Assembly (NCBI RefSeq): GCF_000938305.1
Contig: NZ_JYMT01000042.1
Location: 927,223 to 991,222 of the forward strand
Direction: 5' to 3'
DNA: 64,000 bases
From: Bradyrhizobium sp. LTSP885
Lineage (GTDB): Bacteria; Pseudomonadota; Alphaproteobacteria; Rhizobiales; Xanthobacteraceae
Shown here: one piece after another, positions 24,851-33,668 of the stretch
Position numbering within the stretch: position 1 is the stretch's first letter
How the letters are laid out: the number at the start of each line of letters is the position of its first letter
The notes under the pieces: model-generated
What the model saw: only the letters and a program-made list of their open reading frames with translations
Told to the model about the DNA's origin: nothing
The model's database searches: none
Position numbers and translations under genes: made by a program

Positions 24851-25753
24851 CTACCGGTCCGCATGGGCCGATTGGCCAATCGGACCCAATATCCATTCCC
24901 TGAACGCCGCGACCTTCGGAAGCGCCTGCTTGTTGTCGGGAGAGACGAGGTAGTACGCGAACTCCTCCATCTGCGTCGTTTCCAAAAGCTGGATCAGCGC
25001 GCCGCTGCCGATTTCATTCGCAACCATCGCCGCCGGCAGCAGGCCTGCACCCTGCCCCGACAAGACCGCGGTCAGGAGAAGGCCCGTATCGTCGAATGAC
25101 GGCCCGCGCGGCGCGCGCACCTCCACGACGCCGTTGGTCTGAAACCACAGGCTCCAGCCCTTGCGATCGGCGTCATGGACCTGCGGCCAGCGCGCGAGAT
25201 CGGCTGATGATGTCGGCCGTCCGAGGCGCGCGACGAGCGACGGCGCCGCAACCACCACCATCTCGACTGTGACCACGCGGTCGCTGCGCAGACCGGGATA
25301 GCGGCCGAGACCATGACGAACCGCGACATCGACGCCACTTCGTGAAAAATCCACCAGCGCGCCGCTGGTGACGATCTGCAGATCGATCTCGGGATGTATG
25401 GTCTGAAACGACGCCATGCGCGGCACCAGCCAGGCTGATGCGAAGAACGGCGTGACGCTGACCGTGAGCACGCCGGCGTCGGTCGACGCTGCGACGCGGC
25501 GCGATGCCTCCGCGATCTGGCGAAATGCATTGCGGATCGACGGCAGATAGTCGCGCCCGACATCGGTGAGATAGATGCCGCGCGGCACGCGCTCGAACAG
25601 TTTTACGCCGAGATGCAATTCGAGCGTCTTCAGCATCTGGCTAACGGCGCCGGGTGTCACGCAGAGCTCCTCGGCGGCGAGCTTCACCGAGAGATGTCGG
25701 GCGGCGGACTCGAACGCTTTCAGCGCGTTCAGGGGCGGAAGCTTATGGCTCAT
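24851..25753 (-). CDS. LysR-family transcriptional regulator (GcvA-like)
   Basis: The 300-residue product begins MSHKLPPLNALKAFESAARH and has the winged helix-turn-helix VTPGAVSQMLKTLELHLGVK (about 32-51), followed by LFERVPRGIYLTDVGR. The effector domain spans about 92-290 with SVTPFFASAWLVPRM, typical of the GcvA/AmpR-like subgroup. It is divergent from an MFS permease gene and is likely its regulator. An 18-bp palindrome stands immediately before its ATG and no clear Shine-Dalgarno is present there, which fits autoregulation by occluding the leader. Confidence 0.88.
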   Translation of the reverse strand: MSHKLPPLNALKAFESAARHLSVKLAAEELCVTPGAVSQMLKTLELHLGVKLFERVPRGIYLTDVGRDYLPSIRNAFRQIAEASRRVAASTDAGVLTVSVTPFFASAWLVPRMASFQTIHPEIDLQIVTSGALVDFSRSGVDVAVRHGLGRYPGLRSDRVVTVEMVVVAAPSLVARLGRPTSSADLARWPQVHDADRKGWSLWFQTNGVVEVRAPRGPSFDDTGLLLTAVLSGQGAGLLPAAMVANEIGSGALIQLLETTQMEEFAYYLVSPDNKQALPKVAAFREWILGPIGQSAHADR

Positions 25754-25756
25754 GAT

Positions 25757-25774
25757 TTAGATTTTCTAATCTAA
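25757..25774. promoter_or_regulatory. Operator-like palindrome at the LysR start
   Basis: TTAGATTTTCTAATCTAA is a palindrome with perfect 7-bp arms and a TTCT centre; it also fits the LysR T-N11-A pattern. It lies 4 bp upstream of the LysR start codon. Confidence 0.6.
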
Positions 25775-25870
25775 TAGAAGGAGAAATTCTGGTTTGTGAA
25801 CTCATGAATACCAGTGCTTTATTAGCATATCGTACTGGCCTGAACCGCGTCAATGCGGACAAACTTTTAC

Positions 25871-25894
25871 TATATAGATTAGATTTTCTATATA
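25871..25894. promoter_or_regulatory. Second operator-like site upstream of the MFS gene
   Basis: TATATAGA at 25871-25878 and TCTATATA at 25887-25894 form perfect 8-bp arms around 8 bp. Its core TTAGATTTTCTA is identical to the core of the palindrome at 25757, so both are probably bound by the divergent LysR protein. It is about 60 bp before the permease start. Confidence 0.6.
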
Positions 25895-25955
25895 CGCGTT
25901 GGGAAGCGTATCCGCCCGGCGACACCGCCAACCGCACAACGCCATCGGAGCGACC

Positions 25956-27215
25956 ATGAGGACGACTGCTGTGACCACCGATCATCCCAATACAAAACTG
26001 TTCTACGGCTGGTTCGTCGTGGCCGCCGCCTTCGTCGTGACGTTCACAGGCTTCGGCAGCGCCTACACGTTCTCCTCGTTCGTGGAATCCCTGCAACGCG
26101 ATTTCGGCGCCTCGCGCGGCTCGGTGTCGCTGGTGTTCTCCTTCGCAGGCTTCCTGTATTTCGGCCTCGGCGTGATTTCGGGCCCGCTTGCCGACCGCTG
26201 GGGTGCGCGGAACCTTGCCGCCCTCGGCATGGGGCTGGTCGGTCTCGGCCTCGTCCTGGCGAGCCGGGCCCAGACCATCGTTCAGGTCTACGCCGCCTAC
26301 AGCATTGGCATTGGAGCCGGCGTCGGCTGCGCCTATGTGCCGACGCTCGGCGCCGTGCAACGCTGGTTCGTCAAGCGGCGCGGCTTCGCATCGGGGCTCG
26401 CCGTCAGCGGCATCGGTGTCGGAACGCTGGTGATGCCGCCGCTCGCAACCTGGCTGATTGTAAACCTCGGCTGGCGCGACGCCTATCTCGTGCTGGGCAT
26501 CATGGCCGCCATCATCGGCATCGGTTCATCGCTGCTGATATCAGACGATCCGCGCCGGCATGGCACCGGACCGGACGGCGATCCGCTTGAGACTTCAGGC
26601 ACGCCGATCCGCCAGGGCGTATCGATCCGCGATGCCCTGCGGACACCCCGCTTCGCCGGCCTCTATGCAGCGTGCCTGATCAGCGCCTTCGGAGTGTTCG
26701 TCCCGTTCGTGCATCTGGTGCCCTTTGCCGTCGACCATCAGGTGGCGCCAGCGGCTGCGGTGCTGCTGCTCGGGATGATCGGCATCGGCAGCACCGCCGG
26801 CCGTTTCTTTCTGGGCGGCATCGCCGACCGGATCGGACGGGATACGTTCCTCATCGCGATGTATGCCGGGATGGCCGTCTCGCTCGCGATCTGGGCGGTC
26901 GCCGGCGGGTTCTGGTCGCTGGCGATCTTCGCGCTGCTGTTCGGCGTGTTCTATGGCGGCTGGGTCGCGATCCTGCCCGCTGTCGTCACCGACCATTTCG
27001 GCGGCCGCAATGTCGGCGGCATCATCGGCATCCTCTACACCAGCGTCGCGATCGGAACGCTGCTGGGTCCGAGCGCGGCAGGCTTCGCCTTCGATGTCAG
27101 CCACAGCTATGTCATTCCGATTGCGATCAGCGCCGCCGCCAATGTCGTCGCCGCCCTCATCGCGGTGGCGACGAAGCGGACCGGCTCGCCGATTGCTGAG
27201 GTTGCGCAATCGTGA
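25956..27215 (+). CDS. MFS permease of the oxalate/formate or monocarboxylate (OFA/MCT) type
   Basis: A 419-residue membrane protein with twelve predicted hydrophobic segments. The ATG at 25956 is preceded by CGGAGCGACC. The N-terminal NTKLFYGWFVVAAAFVV and the loop PLADRWGARNLAALGM (between TM2 and TM3) and ADRIGRDTFLIAMY (second half) fit the monocarboxylate/OFA branch, which moves organic anions with protons or by exchange. The exact substrate cannot be told. It is divergent from a LysR gene, and the intergenic region holds two copies of an operator-like core, so expression is probably inducible by the transported acid. Confidence 0.85.
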   Translation: MRTTAVTTDHPNTKLFYGWFVVAAAFVVTFTGFGSAYTFSSFVESLQRDFGASRGSVSLVFSFAGFLYFGLGVISGPLADRWGARNLAALGMGLVGLGLVLASRAQTIVQVYAAYSIGIGAGVGCAYVPTLGAVQRWFVKRRGFASGLAVSGIGVGTLVMPPLATWLIVNLGWRDAYLVLGIMAAIIGIGSSLLISDDPRRHGTGPDGDPLETSGTPIRQGVSIRDALRTPRFAGLYAACLISAFGVFVPFVHLVPFAVDHQVAPAAAVLLLGMIGIGSTAGRFFLGGIADRIGRDTFLIAMYAGMAVSLAIWAVAGGFWSLAIFALLFGVFYGGWVAILPAVVTDHFGGRNVGGIIGILYTSVAIGTLLGPSAAGFAFDVSHSYVIPIAISAAANVVAALIAVATKRTGSPIAEVAQS

Positions 27216-27282
27216 CGGTCGATGCCACGCCTCGGGCTGACCGCGATCTATCCGGTACGATATTGGTTGTAGATGCGAGGCC

Positions 27283-28149
27283 TCAGTTCCGTGCCTGCTG
27301 TATTGCCTTCATGAGAGCCGCTGCCCCGATGGCTCCCGGCACGACGACATTGCCGACGACGTATCCCGGTGTACCGTTGACGCCGAGCGACTGGCCCAAC
27401 TGCCGGTCTTCGTCGAGCGTCCTGGAAATCTCGTCGCTCGCCATGTCGGTTTCCAGTTGCGCCATATCCACGCCGGCGTCCTTGGCGGCCTCAAGCGCGG
27501 TTTCGCGATTGGCGGGCCCCCTGCTGCCGAGCAGCTTTTCGTGGAAGCTGAGATATTTTCGTCCGCCCGCATCCTGCATGCGCACTGCCACGCCGATGCG
27601 CGCGGCCTCCAGGGAGCCCGGCCCGAGGATTGGAAATTCCTTCAGCACGATCCTCAAATTCGGATCGTCGGCGATCAGTTTCACCGTGTCTGAAAGTGCG
27701 CGTTTGCAGTAACCGCAATTGTAGTCGAAGAACTCGACGAGGGTCACGTCACCCTCGGCATTGCCCAGCACGACCTGGCGCTGCGAGTTGAACAGCAACT
27801 CCGAATTGCTCTTGATCGCTGCCGACCTGTCGGAATTGACCGGCCTTGCATTCGGCGCCTGCGCAAGGGCCGGGTCGCGCTTCTTCATCATGTCGATGAT
27901 GGCTTGTTGAAGGACTTCCGGGTGCTTCGCGAGATAGTCCTTGACCATGTCGCCGATTTCTTCGGGGTGCTGCGCCAGATATTCTTTGACGATCGTCTCG
28001 ATTTCGCCGCGAACCGATTGCGCCGACGAGGAATGGATCGACACTGCGGTCGCGATGGCGAAAGTCACGAGCGTCATGATTGCGGCCTTGCGCGCGGCAA
28101 ATGCCATCAGGCTTACTCCTTGCATGAATCGGTTGCCGACGCCGGTCAT
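27283..28149 (-). CDS. DsbA-family thiol:disulfide oxidoreductase, coupled to cysteine-rich protein genes
   Basis: The 288-residue product has an N-terminal hydrophobic export segment (about 20-43), a helical region with two similar halves (EYLAQHPEEIGDMVK, DYLAKHPEVLQQAI), and a thioredoxin-fold DsbA domain with FFDYNCGYCKR (active-site Cys145-Gly-Tyr-Cys148) and GVNGTPGYVV (cis-proline loop). This architecture is seen in Com1/ScsC-like periplasmic oxidoreductases. It should form or shuffle disulfide bonds in exported proteins. Its ATG overlaps the stop codon of the 1192-residue cysteine-rich protein (ATGA), so the two are made together; a dedicated folding role for that protein is a natural inference. 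It is last in the operon and convergent with the MFS gene. Confidence 0.88.
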   Translation of the reverse strand: MTGVGNRFMQGVSLMAFAARKAAIMTLVTFAIATAVSIHSSSAQSVRGEIETIVKEYLAQHPEEIGDMVKDYLAKHPEVLQQAIIDMMKKRDPALAQAPNARPVNSDRSAAIKSNSELLFNSQRQVVLGNAEGDVTLVEFFDYNCGYCKRALSDTVKLIADDPNLRIVLKEFPILGPGSLEAARIGVAVRMQDAGGRKYLSFHEKLLGSRGPANRETALEAAKDAGVDMAQLETDMASDEISRTLDEDRQLGQSLGVNGTPGYVVGNVVVPGAIGAAALMKAIQQARN

Positions 28150-31100
28150 CTGCAGACTTCCTTGCCATTGATGAGAATGCAGCGCTGTTGGGGAACAACC
28201 GGCCTCAATGACGGACGCAGCCCCGGCGCCGGGGACGGCTGTATCTGGTTGGGAACGGGCCGGCCCGGCGGCGGCAGGACCGGACGAATTGGCGATGGCG
28301 CCGTTTCCCGCACCGCCGGCGGCAATGGCGGCGCGATCTGCTGGGACGGCGGTGACGGCTGCACCGTTTCAGGTGTTGCGCGAATGCCCGGCGGCGGTCG
28401 TGTTTCATTCGGCGGCGCCTGGGGCGGCAGCGGCCTGCCCGGCACGGCGCAGCGGCCATCGGCGGTGATCCGATTGTCGGCGCAACAGCTGCCATCGGGC
28501 ATTCGCTTGTAGCCGGCGAAACATTGCGGGACTTCGCCGGAGCGCAGCGCCGGGCATGTATTGGTCTGGGGATCGACGAGCTGGCTGCAGCATTTCGCAT
28601 TGCCACCCGCGTCCGTGTAGGCATTGGCATTCGGGCAGCACACGCCGTTGACCATTGTTTGGCGCTCGCCGCAAACAGGGATGGCAATGCATGCCCGGCG
28701 ATTGTTCGGATCGGGTGTCTGCCCCGCAGGGCAGCAATATCCGATCGACGTGACCTGGCCGGGCGCACAACAGCTTCCGGTCACCGTCGGTATCAATCCG
28801 TTCGCGCAGCACTTGCCGCCGGTGGAGATCGTGCCCGGATTTCCCGGATTATAGGGCGGGATGCCGCTCTTGAGATCGGGCTGACATTGCGCGTTGTTTG
28901 GCCCCGACGGTGTCTGTCCTGTCGGACAGCATTGTCCACTGGAGGTCAACTGGCTGGCGAGGCAACACGACTTGCCGGCCCATTTGTAGCCTGCCGCACA
29001 GCAATTCGGATCGGTCGAGCCCGGCGCGCATTGCGGTTGCACCGGCGTGCCCTTGGCGGGCGGCACGCACTGACCATTAACGACCGAAGTGGCGCAACAC
29101 AGCTGCGCGCCGCCGTTGCCGGTATAGACCCTGCCGGCATCGCAGCATGCATTGCTTGCCCCGGCCGGAGCGCTGCCGACGCCGCAGATGCTGTTTGCGC
29201 AAACGCCTCCGGGCTTGAGGTCGCCGGGTGAACAGCACTTGCCGCCAACCTGCTTGTTGGGCGCAAAGCATGCGGTCATTTTGCAGACGCCCTCCGGTCC
29301 GGACGCCTGACCAGGCGGGCAACAGCCGCCGCCGGCATTGTTCGGCGACCACCCCGGCTTGCAGCAGGCACCATCGCTGCTTTGCTGCGATGACGCGCAG
29401 GACAGTTTTGGCGGAAGTTTCTTGCATTCGCCGGTCTTGGGATCGGGAGAGAGACCGGCGAGACACTTGCTGATGAGTTTGCCGCAGGCGCCGGTCTTTG
29501 GATCGGGCGTCGATCCGGCGGGACAGCTCTTGCCGGGCGGCTCGCAGGCGCCCGTCTTGGGATTCGGTTTCGAACCCTGCGGGCAGGCGAAGACCAACTT
29601 GCCGCAGGCACCGGTCTTGGGATCGACGACCGAACCGGCGGGGCAGCATTGCCCCGTCGCGCTGATCGCCGAGCCCGGCGCACAGCATTGCCGTCCCGGC
29701 CACGCCGTGCCGCCGACGCAGAGCGAATGGCATTTGTTGTCGAAGGGGCTGACCTGCTGGCCCGGCGGGCATTGCATCTGCTGCTTGGTCGGCTGGCAGA
29801 CATTGCCGACATTCGGCACATCCTGCTTGGCCCAACCAATCTGGCACACCGCCGGATTCAGGACCGGCGAATGGCTGACACACCCGAGGATGCCCTTTCC
29901 TTGTGTCGGCGAGGCGCCGCCGATGCATTTGGCGTTTCCGGGGTTGTTCGGATCGAAAGTCGCGTTGTCGAAACCGAGCCCGCAAAGATTCTGGCTCTTG
30001 GCGTCCTGTTTCCCGTTCGGGCACCATGGCTTGCACTGTCCGCCGGCGCTCGGAGACGTGCCCTTCGGACAGCATTGAAATCCTGGCTTCTGCTGATCGA
30101 CGGGGCAGCTGAGGTCCGGCGGCGGCGGGATCGTTCCACCGTCTTCGACCCAGGCGAACCAGCTCGGTAGCATCCAGCCGCCGCGCAAGACCGGACCGCA
30201 GACGCGCCAGATCGCAATATCGCCGAGATGTCCTCGCGCTGCGTCGTCGTCGAAGCGGTTATTGTAGTCGATGAAATAGCTGATCAGCGGCGGCGTGTTG
30301 TTGGGCCGGATGGTCCAGGCGAAATTGCCCTGCAATCCATCGACGTCGAGCGGGCCCGACTGTTTCAATCGGGCGGCGAGAGACTGATCCGCCGCCTCGC
30401 GCAGTCGCTCGCCGCTCGACCAGAGAAAGCCGCCGCAAGTGCCCTGCGCGATGCGGCCAAGGCGATCATAGTCGAATCCGATGGAGACGCCGCCATTGCC
30501 GTTGGTCATGGCGCCGGGAAAACCGATCGCGAAATCATCCGGCACCATTTGCCAGGTGCGCGGCAGCCCCGGATAGTTGGTGACGATGGCGTAACGGAGA
30601 ATACGGCCGCCCCCTTCCCGCGTCAGCGCATGAAAATCTTCCGCCCCGGTTGGATCGGGCCGTTCGGCGAGGATCATCCGCCCCTGATCGTCAAACGTGA
30701 TCTTCGAGACTTCCGACGAGCCGGAGCCGGGAGGAACGCTGAGTTCCATCACCGGGTCGATCAGCCCCTTCGCTGTCACCTCCACCGACCAGACCTGCAG
30801 GCCATCAGCGACGGCGTAGTAGAGCCGGCCGTTGTGAATACCCAGACCGGAAATTCGGCGCGCCGGTGCCGCGTAATTCCAGGTCTCCGGCTGGGCCGCA
30901 TTGAATTGTGGGCTCGTGATGTCGAGACGCCTTGCCGGATCGAACGCAACCGGTGGAAGTCCCTGCGCAGCGCGGCCCTGGACGCCGTGGTCGTAGCGGC
31001 CGATCTCGGTGCCGGTGCTACCAAAGCGATGGATCATGCCGGTCTCGCGATCGGCTGCGAAGAACGTATCGCTGTCGGGATCGTAGGCGAGGCCGCCGAG

Positions 31101-31724
31101 TGCCGGGCCGGAATTGGCGACACCATCCAGCTTCACATTTGCAAACAGGCTGACCGCGCCGGTTACGCCGTCGATCTTCCAGATCGAGCCCGGCCCGCCG
31201 TCGGGCGCGGCCTGGCCCCACATGCCCGGCATGAAGCTGGCGCCGGGAGCACCGATGCGGGCGTGGGTCAGGACGCCATTATTGCCGGGCCTGACAATGT
31301 GCAGGCCGTAAGCGGATGTCGCCGCGGCATAGATATTCGGCGGCACCGCATTATCGAGCGCGACCGCGAAGACCTGGCCGATTTGCCCGGCGAGGATGGT
31401 GAACGGCTTCGGCGCGTTGACCAGCTGTGCGTTCGGCGGCGCACCCATGTTCTGCAGATCGACGACGCGCAGCGACGGGCCATCGATGTCGATGAATGTG
31501 AAGCCGAGCGGGTTGACCCCAGGCGCCATCTGCGCCGGCCCAACCGCACCGGGGAAGCCGCTGACGGCAGCATTGCCAGGAATGAGAAGTCCATGCGGGG
31601 CAGTCTGCGCCGACACCTGCAAGGTGCCGATCGGCAGCGACAAAATGGCCGCAGCAAAACCACCTGCCAATCCGATCGCCAACCGCTGACCCAACCACCG
31701 TTTCATGGTGCGGGCTGTCGACAT
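28146..31724 (-). CDS. Secreted protein with beta-propeller-like N-terminal half, about 65-cysteine repeat region and proline-rich tail
   Basis: A 1192-residue exported protein; I recognise no characterised family for the whole. Signal peptide about 1-40 (ending LQVSAQ). Residues about 45-515 resemble a six- or seven-bladed propeller (GLAYDPDSDTFFAADRETG, ISGLGIHNGRLYYAVADG, FDDQGRMILAERPDPTG). Residues 540 to about 1090 hold about 65 cysteines by hand count, 17 of them as CC pairs, in degenerate repeats such as GQCCPAGSVVDPKTGACGKL and KSCPAGSTPDPKTGACGKLI. A proline-rich tail (about 1100-1180) ends in CILINGKEVCR. The spacing resembles EB-module or granulin-like disulfide knots. It is four bases after the first cysteine-rich gene and overlaps the DsbA gene. 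Secreted or surface location is inferred; function unknown. Confidence 0.8.
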   Translation of the reverse strand: MSTARTMKRWLGQRLAIGLAGGFAAAILSLPIGTLQVSAQTAPHGLLIPGNAAVSGFPGAVGPAQMAPGVNPLGFTFIDIDGPSLRVVDLQNMGAPPNAQLVNAPKPFTILAGQIGQVFAVALDNAVPPNIYAAATSAYGLHIVRPGNNGVLTHARIGAPGASFMPGMWGQAAPDGGPGSIWKIDGVTGAVSLFANVKLDGVANSGPALGGLAYDPDSDTFFAADRETGMIHRFGSTGTEIGRYDHGVQGRAAQGLPPVAFDPARRLDITSPQFNAAQPETWNYAAPARRISGLGIHNGRLYYAVADGLQVWSVEVTAKGLIDPVMELSVPPGSGSSEVSKITFDDQGRMILAERPDPTGAEDFHALTREGGGRILRYAIVTNYPGLPRTWQMVPDDFAIGFPGAMTNGNGGVSIGFDYDRLGRIAQGTCGGFLWSSGERLREAADQSLAARLKQSGPLDVDGLQGNFAWTIRPNNTPPLISYFIDYNNRFDDDAARGHLGDIAIWRVCGPVLRGGWMLPSWFAWVEDGGTIPPPPDLSCPVDQQKPGFQCCPKGTSPSAGGQCKPWCPNGKQDAKSQNLCGLGFDNATFDPNNPGNAKCIGGASPTQGKGILGCVSHSPVLNPAVCQIGWAKQDVPNVGNVCQPTKQQMQCPPGQQVSPFDNKCHSLCVGGTAWPGRQCCAPGSAISATGQCCPAGSVVDPKTGACGKLVFACPQGSKPNPKTGACEPPGKSCPAGSTPDPKTGACGKLISKCLAGLSPDPKTGECKKLPPKLSCASSQQSSDGACCKPGWSPNNAGGGCCPPGQASGPEGVCKMTACFAPNKQVGGKCCSPGDLKPGGVCANSICGVGSAPAGASNACCDAGRVYTGNGGAQLCCATSVVNGQCVPPAKGTPVQPQCAPGSTDPNCCAAGYKWAGKSCCLASQLTSSGQCCPTGQTPSGPNNAQCQPDLKSGIPPYNPGNPGTISTGGKCCANGLIPTVTGSCCAPGQVTSIGYCCPAGQTPDPNNRRACIAIPVCGERQTMVNGVCCPNANAYTDAGGNAKCCSQLVDPQTNTCPALRSGEVPQCFAGYKRMPDGSCCADNRITADGRCAVPGRPLPPQAPPNETRPPPGIRATPETVQPSPPSQQIAPPLPPAVRETAPSPIRPVLPPPGRPVPNQIQPSPAPGLRPSLRPVVPQQRCILINGKEVCR

Positions 31725-31728
31725 CGCT

Positions 31729-32973
31729 CTACGTCTTCTTCGGCGCTTGCGCCGGTGCAGGAATTTTATTGACGGGAGGCGTCGCCGACACGCAGCTGTC
31801 GCCGTGGGCGTCAGGTTTCATGCCGTCCGGACAACATGTGCCGCACGACGTCGACTGCGACGCGGCACAACAGGCGCCGCCTGCGAGCATCACCTGGCTC
31901 GCATCGGTGCACGGCGTGACGCAGACGTCGCCGACCTTGGTCAAGCCGGCGGGGCAATCGCAACTGTAGCTGCAGGTCTGCTGGTTGCTGATGGTGCTGA
32001 GCAGGCCGGCGGGGCAGCTCGGTTCGCATTTCGGCGGAGGCGGAGGACAGGTCTTGTCGGCGCTGACCGGCGATCCGCTCGGGCACATGCATATGTAAGC
32101 GCCGGCGCCGGAGTCGCTCAGGGCTTGCGACCCGTCCGGACAGTGGCAAGAAAGGTATCCGATACAGTTTCCGTTGTCGTCGCCGTATTGATCCCAGGTC
32201 TGCATCACCGGCGGACAGAAACAATAATTGCTGTTGCCGCCGCTATATCCCGGGGTGGTGGCCGAAATGCAAAAACTGCCTTGGCAGTTGTAACCGTTGT
32301 CGGCGCCGAAGCCGGGGCCGGCGTCGCAATTGTTGGCGTTTCCGACAAACGGTTTGGACCAGTCCCAGTCCCAATAACCGCTCGCGTCCTGATATTTCGG
32401 ATCCGGCCTGCAATTGATCAGCGCCGGTTGTGTCGGTGGCGTGTCGCTGCCGCAGTCACTGAATCCCGACCAGACGTTGTCGTGCAGCCAATCGTCCACC
32501 GAGCACAGGGCATCCGTCACGCAGCTCACAAAATCGCCCCCGAGAGCACCGGGGCCTTTCCATTCCGCCGTCTTGCAGGCGCACACTACGACGTCGAGCG
32601 CGCTTGAGGCTGCAGCGGAGTCGGAATTCAGCTCGTCAATGACGGGCGAAAGCGCCGGACTGTCTCCCCCCGGCAGGTTCTTCAGGATCGTGCCGACTTT
32701 GGAAGCGGACGCATTCGCCTGCTCCGCAGCATTGCAGAAATCGTTACCTTGAGGCGCCTGCAGCAACGCGATGACATAGGCCAGCACCGGGTAAAACGCC
32801 GGATCCGCGACCTGAGGCGAGCAGCTCAGGGGAATATTGTTGAAGGTGTCCTTGGCTGCCTGGCCAATATCGCTCAGGCTACAGCCGGGATTCGAACGAG
32901 CGGGCGCCGCACATAGCGAAATGGCTACGAAAAATGCAGCAACAAACTTGGCCGCCAAAAACCCGCGTTTCAT
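31729..32973 (-). CDS. Secreted cysteine-rich protein (EGF-like spacing), first gene of the operon
   Basis: The 414-residue product starts MKRGFLAAKFVAAFFVAISL with a signal peptide (about 1-27) after GGGGAA 8 nt upstream. The N-terminal 170 residues are mostly helical with scattered Cys. From about 200 on, Cys-rich segments such as CQGSFCISATTPGYSGG, NYCFCPPVMQ, CHCPDGSQAL, CMCPSGSPVS and CDCPAGLTKVGDVC look like EGF-type or related disulfide modules, then GACCAASQSTSCGTCCPDG, which matches the CC repeats of the next gene. The C-terminal tail is Pro/Ala/Lys-rich. It shares the operon with the 1192-residue protein and a DsbA-like enzyme. No function is known to me. Confidence 0.78.
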   Translation of the reverse strand: MKRGFLAAKFVAAFFVAISLCAAPARSNPGCSLSDIGQAAKDTFNNIPLSCSPQVADPAFYPVLAYVIALLQAPQGNDFCNAAEQANASASKVGTILKNLPGGDSPALSPVIDELNSDSAAASSALDVVVCACKTAEWKGPGALGGDFVSCVTDALCSVDDWLHDNVWSGFSDCGSDTPPTQPALINCRPDPKYQDASGYWDWDWSKPFVGNANNCDAGPGFGADNGYNCQGSFCISATTPGYSGGNSNYCFCPPVMQTWDQYGDDNGNCIGYLSCHCPDGSQALSDSGAGAYICMCPSGSPVSADKTCPPPPPKCEPSCPAGLLSTISNQQTCSYSCDCPAGLTKVGDVCVTPCTDASQVMLAGGACCAASQSTSCGTCCPDGMKPDAHGDSCVSATPPVNKIPAPAQAPKKT

Positions 32974-33401
32974 AATCTGTTCCCCGAGCCCAGGGAAGAA
33001 TGCGGTAAATTTACACCTCTTTCGAAGCCAGGCTAGGGAAATTTCAACGACTACGCCGCAAAAGGCGTCATCGCATCGTTGATTTTGGATTCATGGACCC
33101 TTTCCCGGGTCCGGCGATTGCGACTTAATGTTGCTGGCAGATCGAGATATCATCCTGATCTGAACAGGGCATGTACCAAACAACAAGCCGCGCGGGCCAA
33201 CGGTCCGCCGAAGCGCAATCGAAACGCGCCGATTTTCTTCGGCCCCTGGCCGCATCGCGCACGTAATCTCGTCGAACGATCCTTCAACAGGATCAAGCAC
33301 TGTCGGTGTATCGCCACCGCGATGCCAAACTCGCCGCCAATGACGTCACCTTCGTCAAACTGGCAGCCACCCGTTCCGGTTCCATCGGAACGGAAAAGGC
33401 T
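32974..33401. promoter_or_regulatory. Upstream region of the cysteine-rich operon
   Basis: These 428 bp carry no convincing gene. A perfect 10-bp palindrome GTAAATTTAC is at 33005-33014, about 32 bp upstream of the first start codon, a plausible regulator or promoter site. The distal end (33371-33405) is a dispersed repeat described separately. Confidence 0.45.
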
Positions 33402-33405
33402 CTAG
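33371..33405. repeat. Dispersed repeat copy, half element
   Basis: The 35 bp beginning CCGTTCCGGTTCCATCGGAA and ending GGCTCTAG match the reverse complement of 53278-53312 with two mismatches. Its terminal CTAG provides the TAG stop codon (33404-33402) of the minus-strand Sel1-like gene. Confidence 0.75.
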
Positions 33406-33668
33406 TTCGAGGTTGTCCACGCGCGGGCTTCGCGCTGGGCGGAGGCGATCTCGACATCCGACATCTGCTCGGCGATCTCGCGGCGCATCGCGATTGCCTC
33501 GGTGCGGCCCTTCAGGGCGGCGAGGTTGAACCATTTATGCGCGGCGACGAGGTTGACCACACCGGAGCGGCCGCTCGCCCAGTAGAGACCGCGCTCGAAC
33601 AGCACGTCCTGGATCGCAGTCGCCGCAACCGGGATGGCGGTGTCCTGATCGATGAAACCCTGAAACAT
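33402..33668 (-). CDS. Small Sel1/TPR-like repeat protein
   Basis: The 88-residue product starts at ATG 33668, chosen because GGAG lies 8 nt before it. It reads AIQDVLFERGLYWASGRSGV, then VNLVAAHKWFNLAALKGRTEAIAMRR, which has the LAAxKWFxxAAxxG pattern of a Sel1-type helical repeat, followed by EIAEQMSDVEIASAQREARA. Single-repeat proteins like this are frequent in Bradyrhizobium; their role is unknown, probably protein binding. Its stop codon falls in a dispersed repeat, so the last residues (WTTSN) may vary between strains. Confidence 0.75.
   Translation of the reverse strand: MFQGFIDQDTAIPVAATAIQDVLFERGLYWASGRSGVVNLVAAHKWFNLAALKGRTEAIAMRREIAEQMSDVEIASAQREARAWTTSN

Noticed and set aside
24423..24896. 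157-codon minus-strand frame between the LysR gene and the GGDEF/EAL gene
   Set aside because: Different frame from the 32-codon membrane ORF, overlaps the LysR end, irregular composition.
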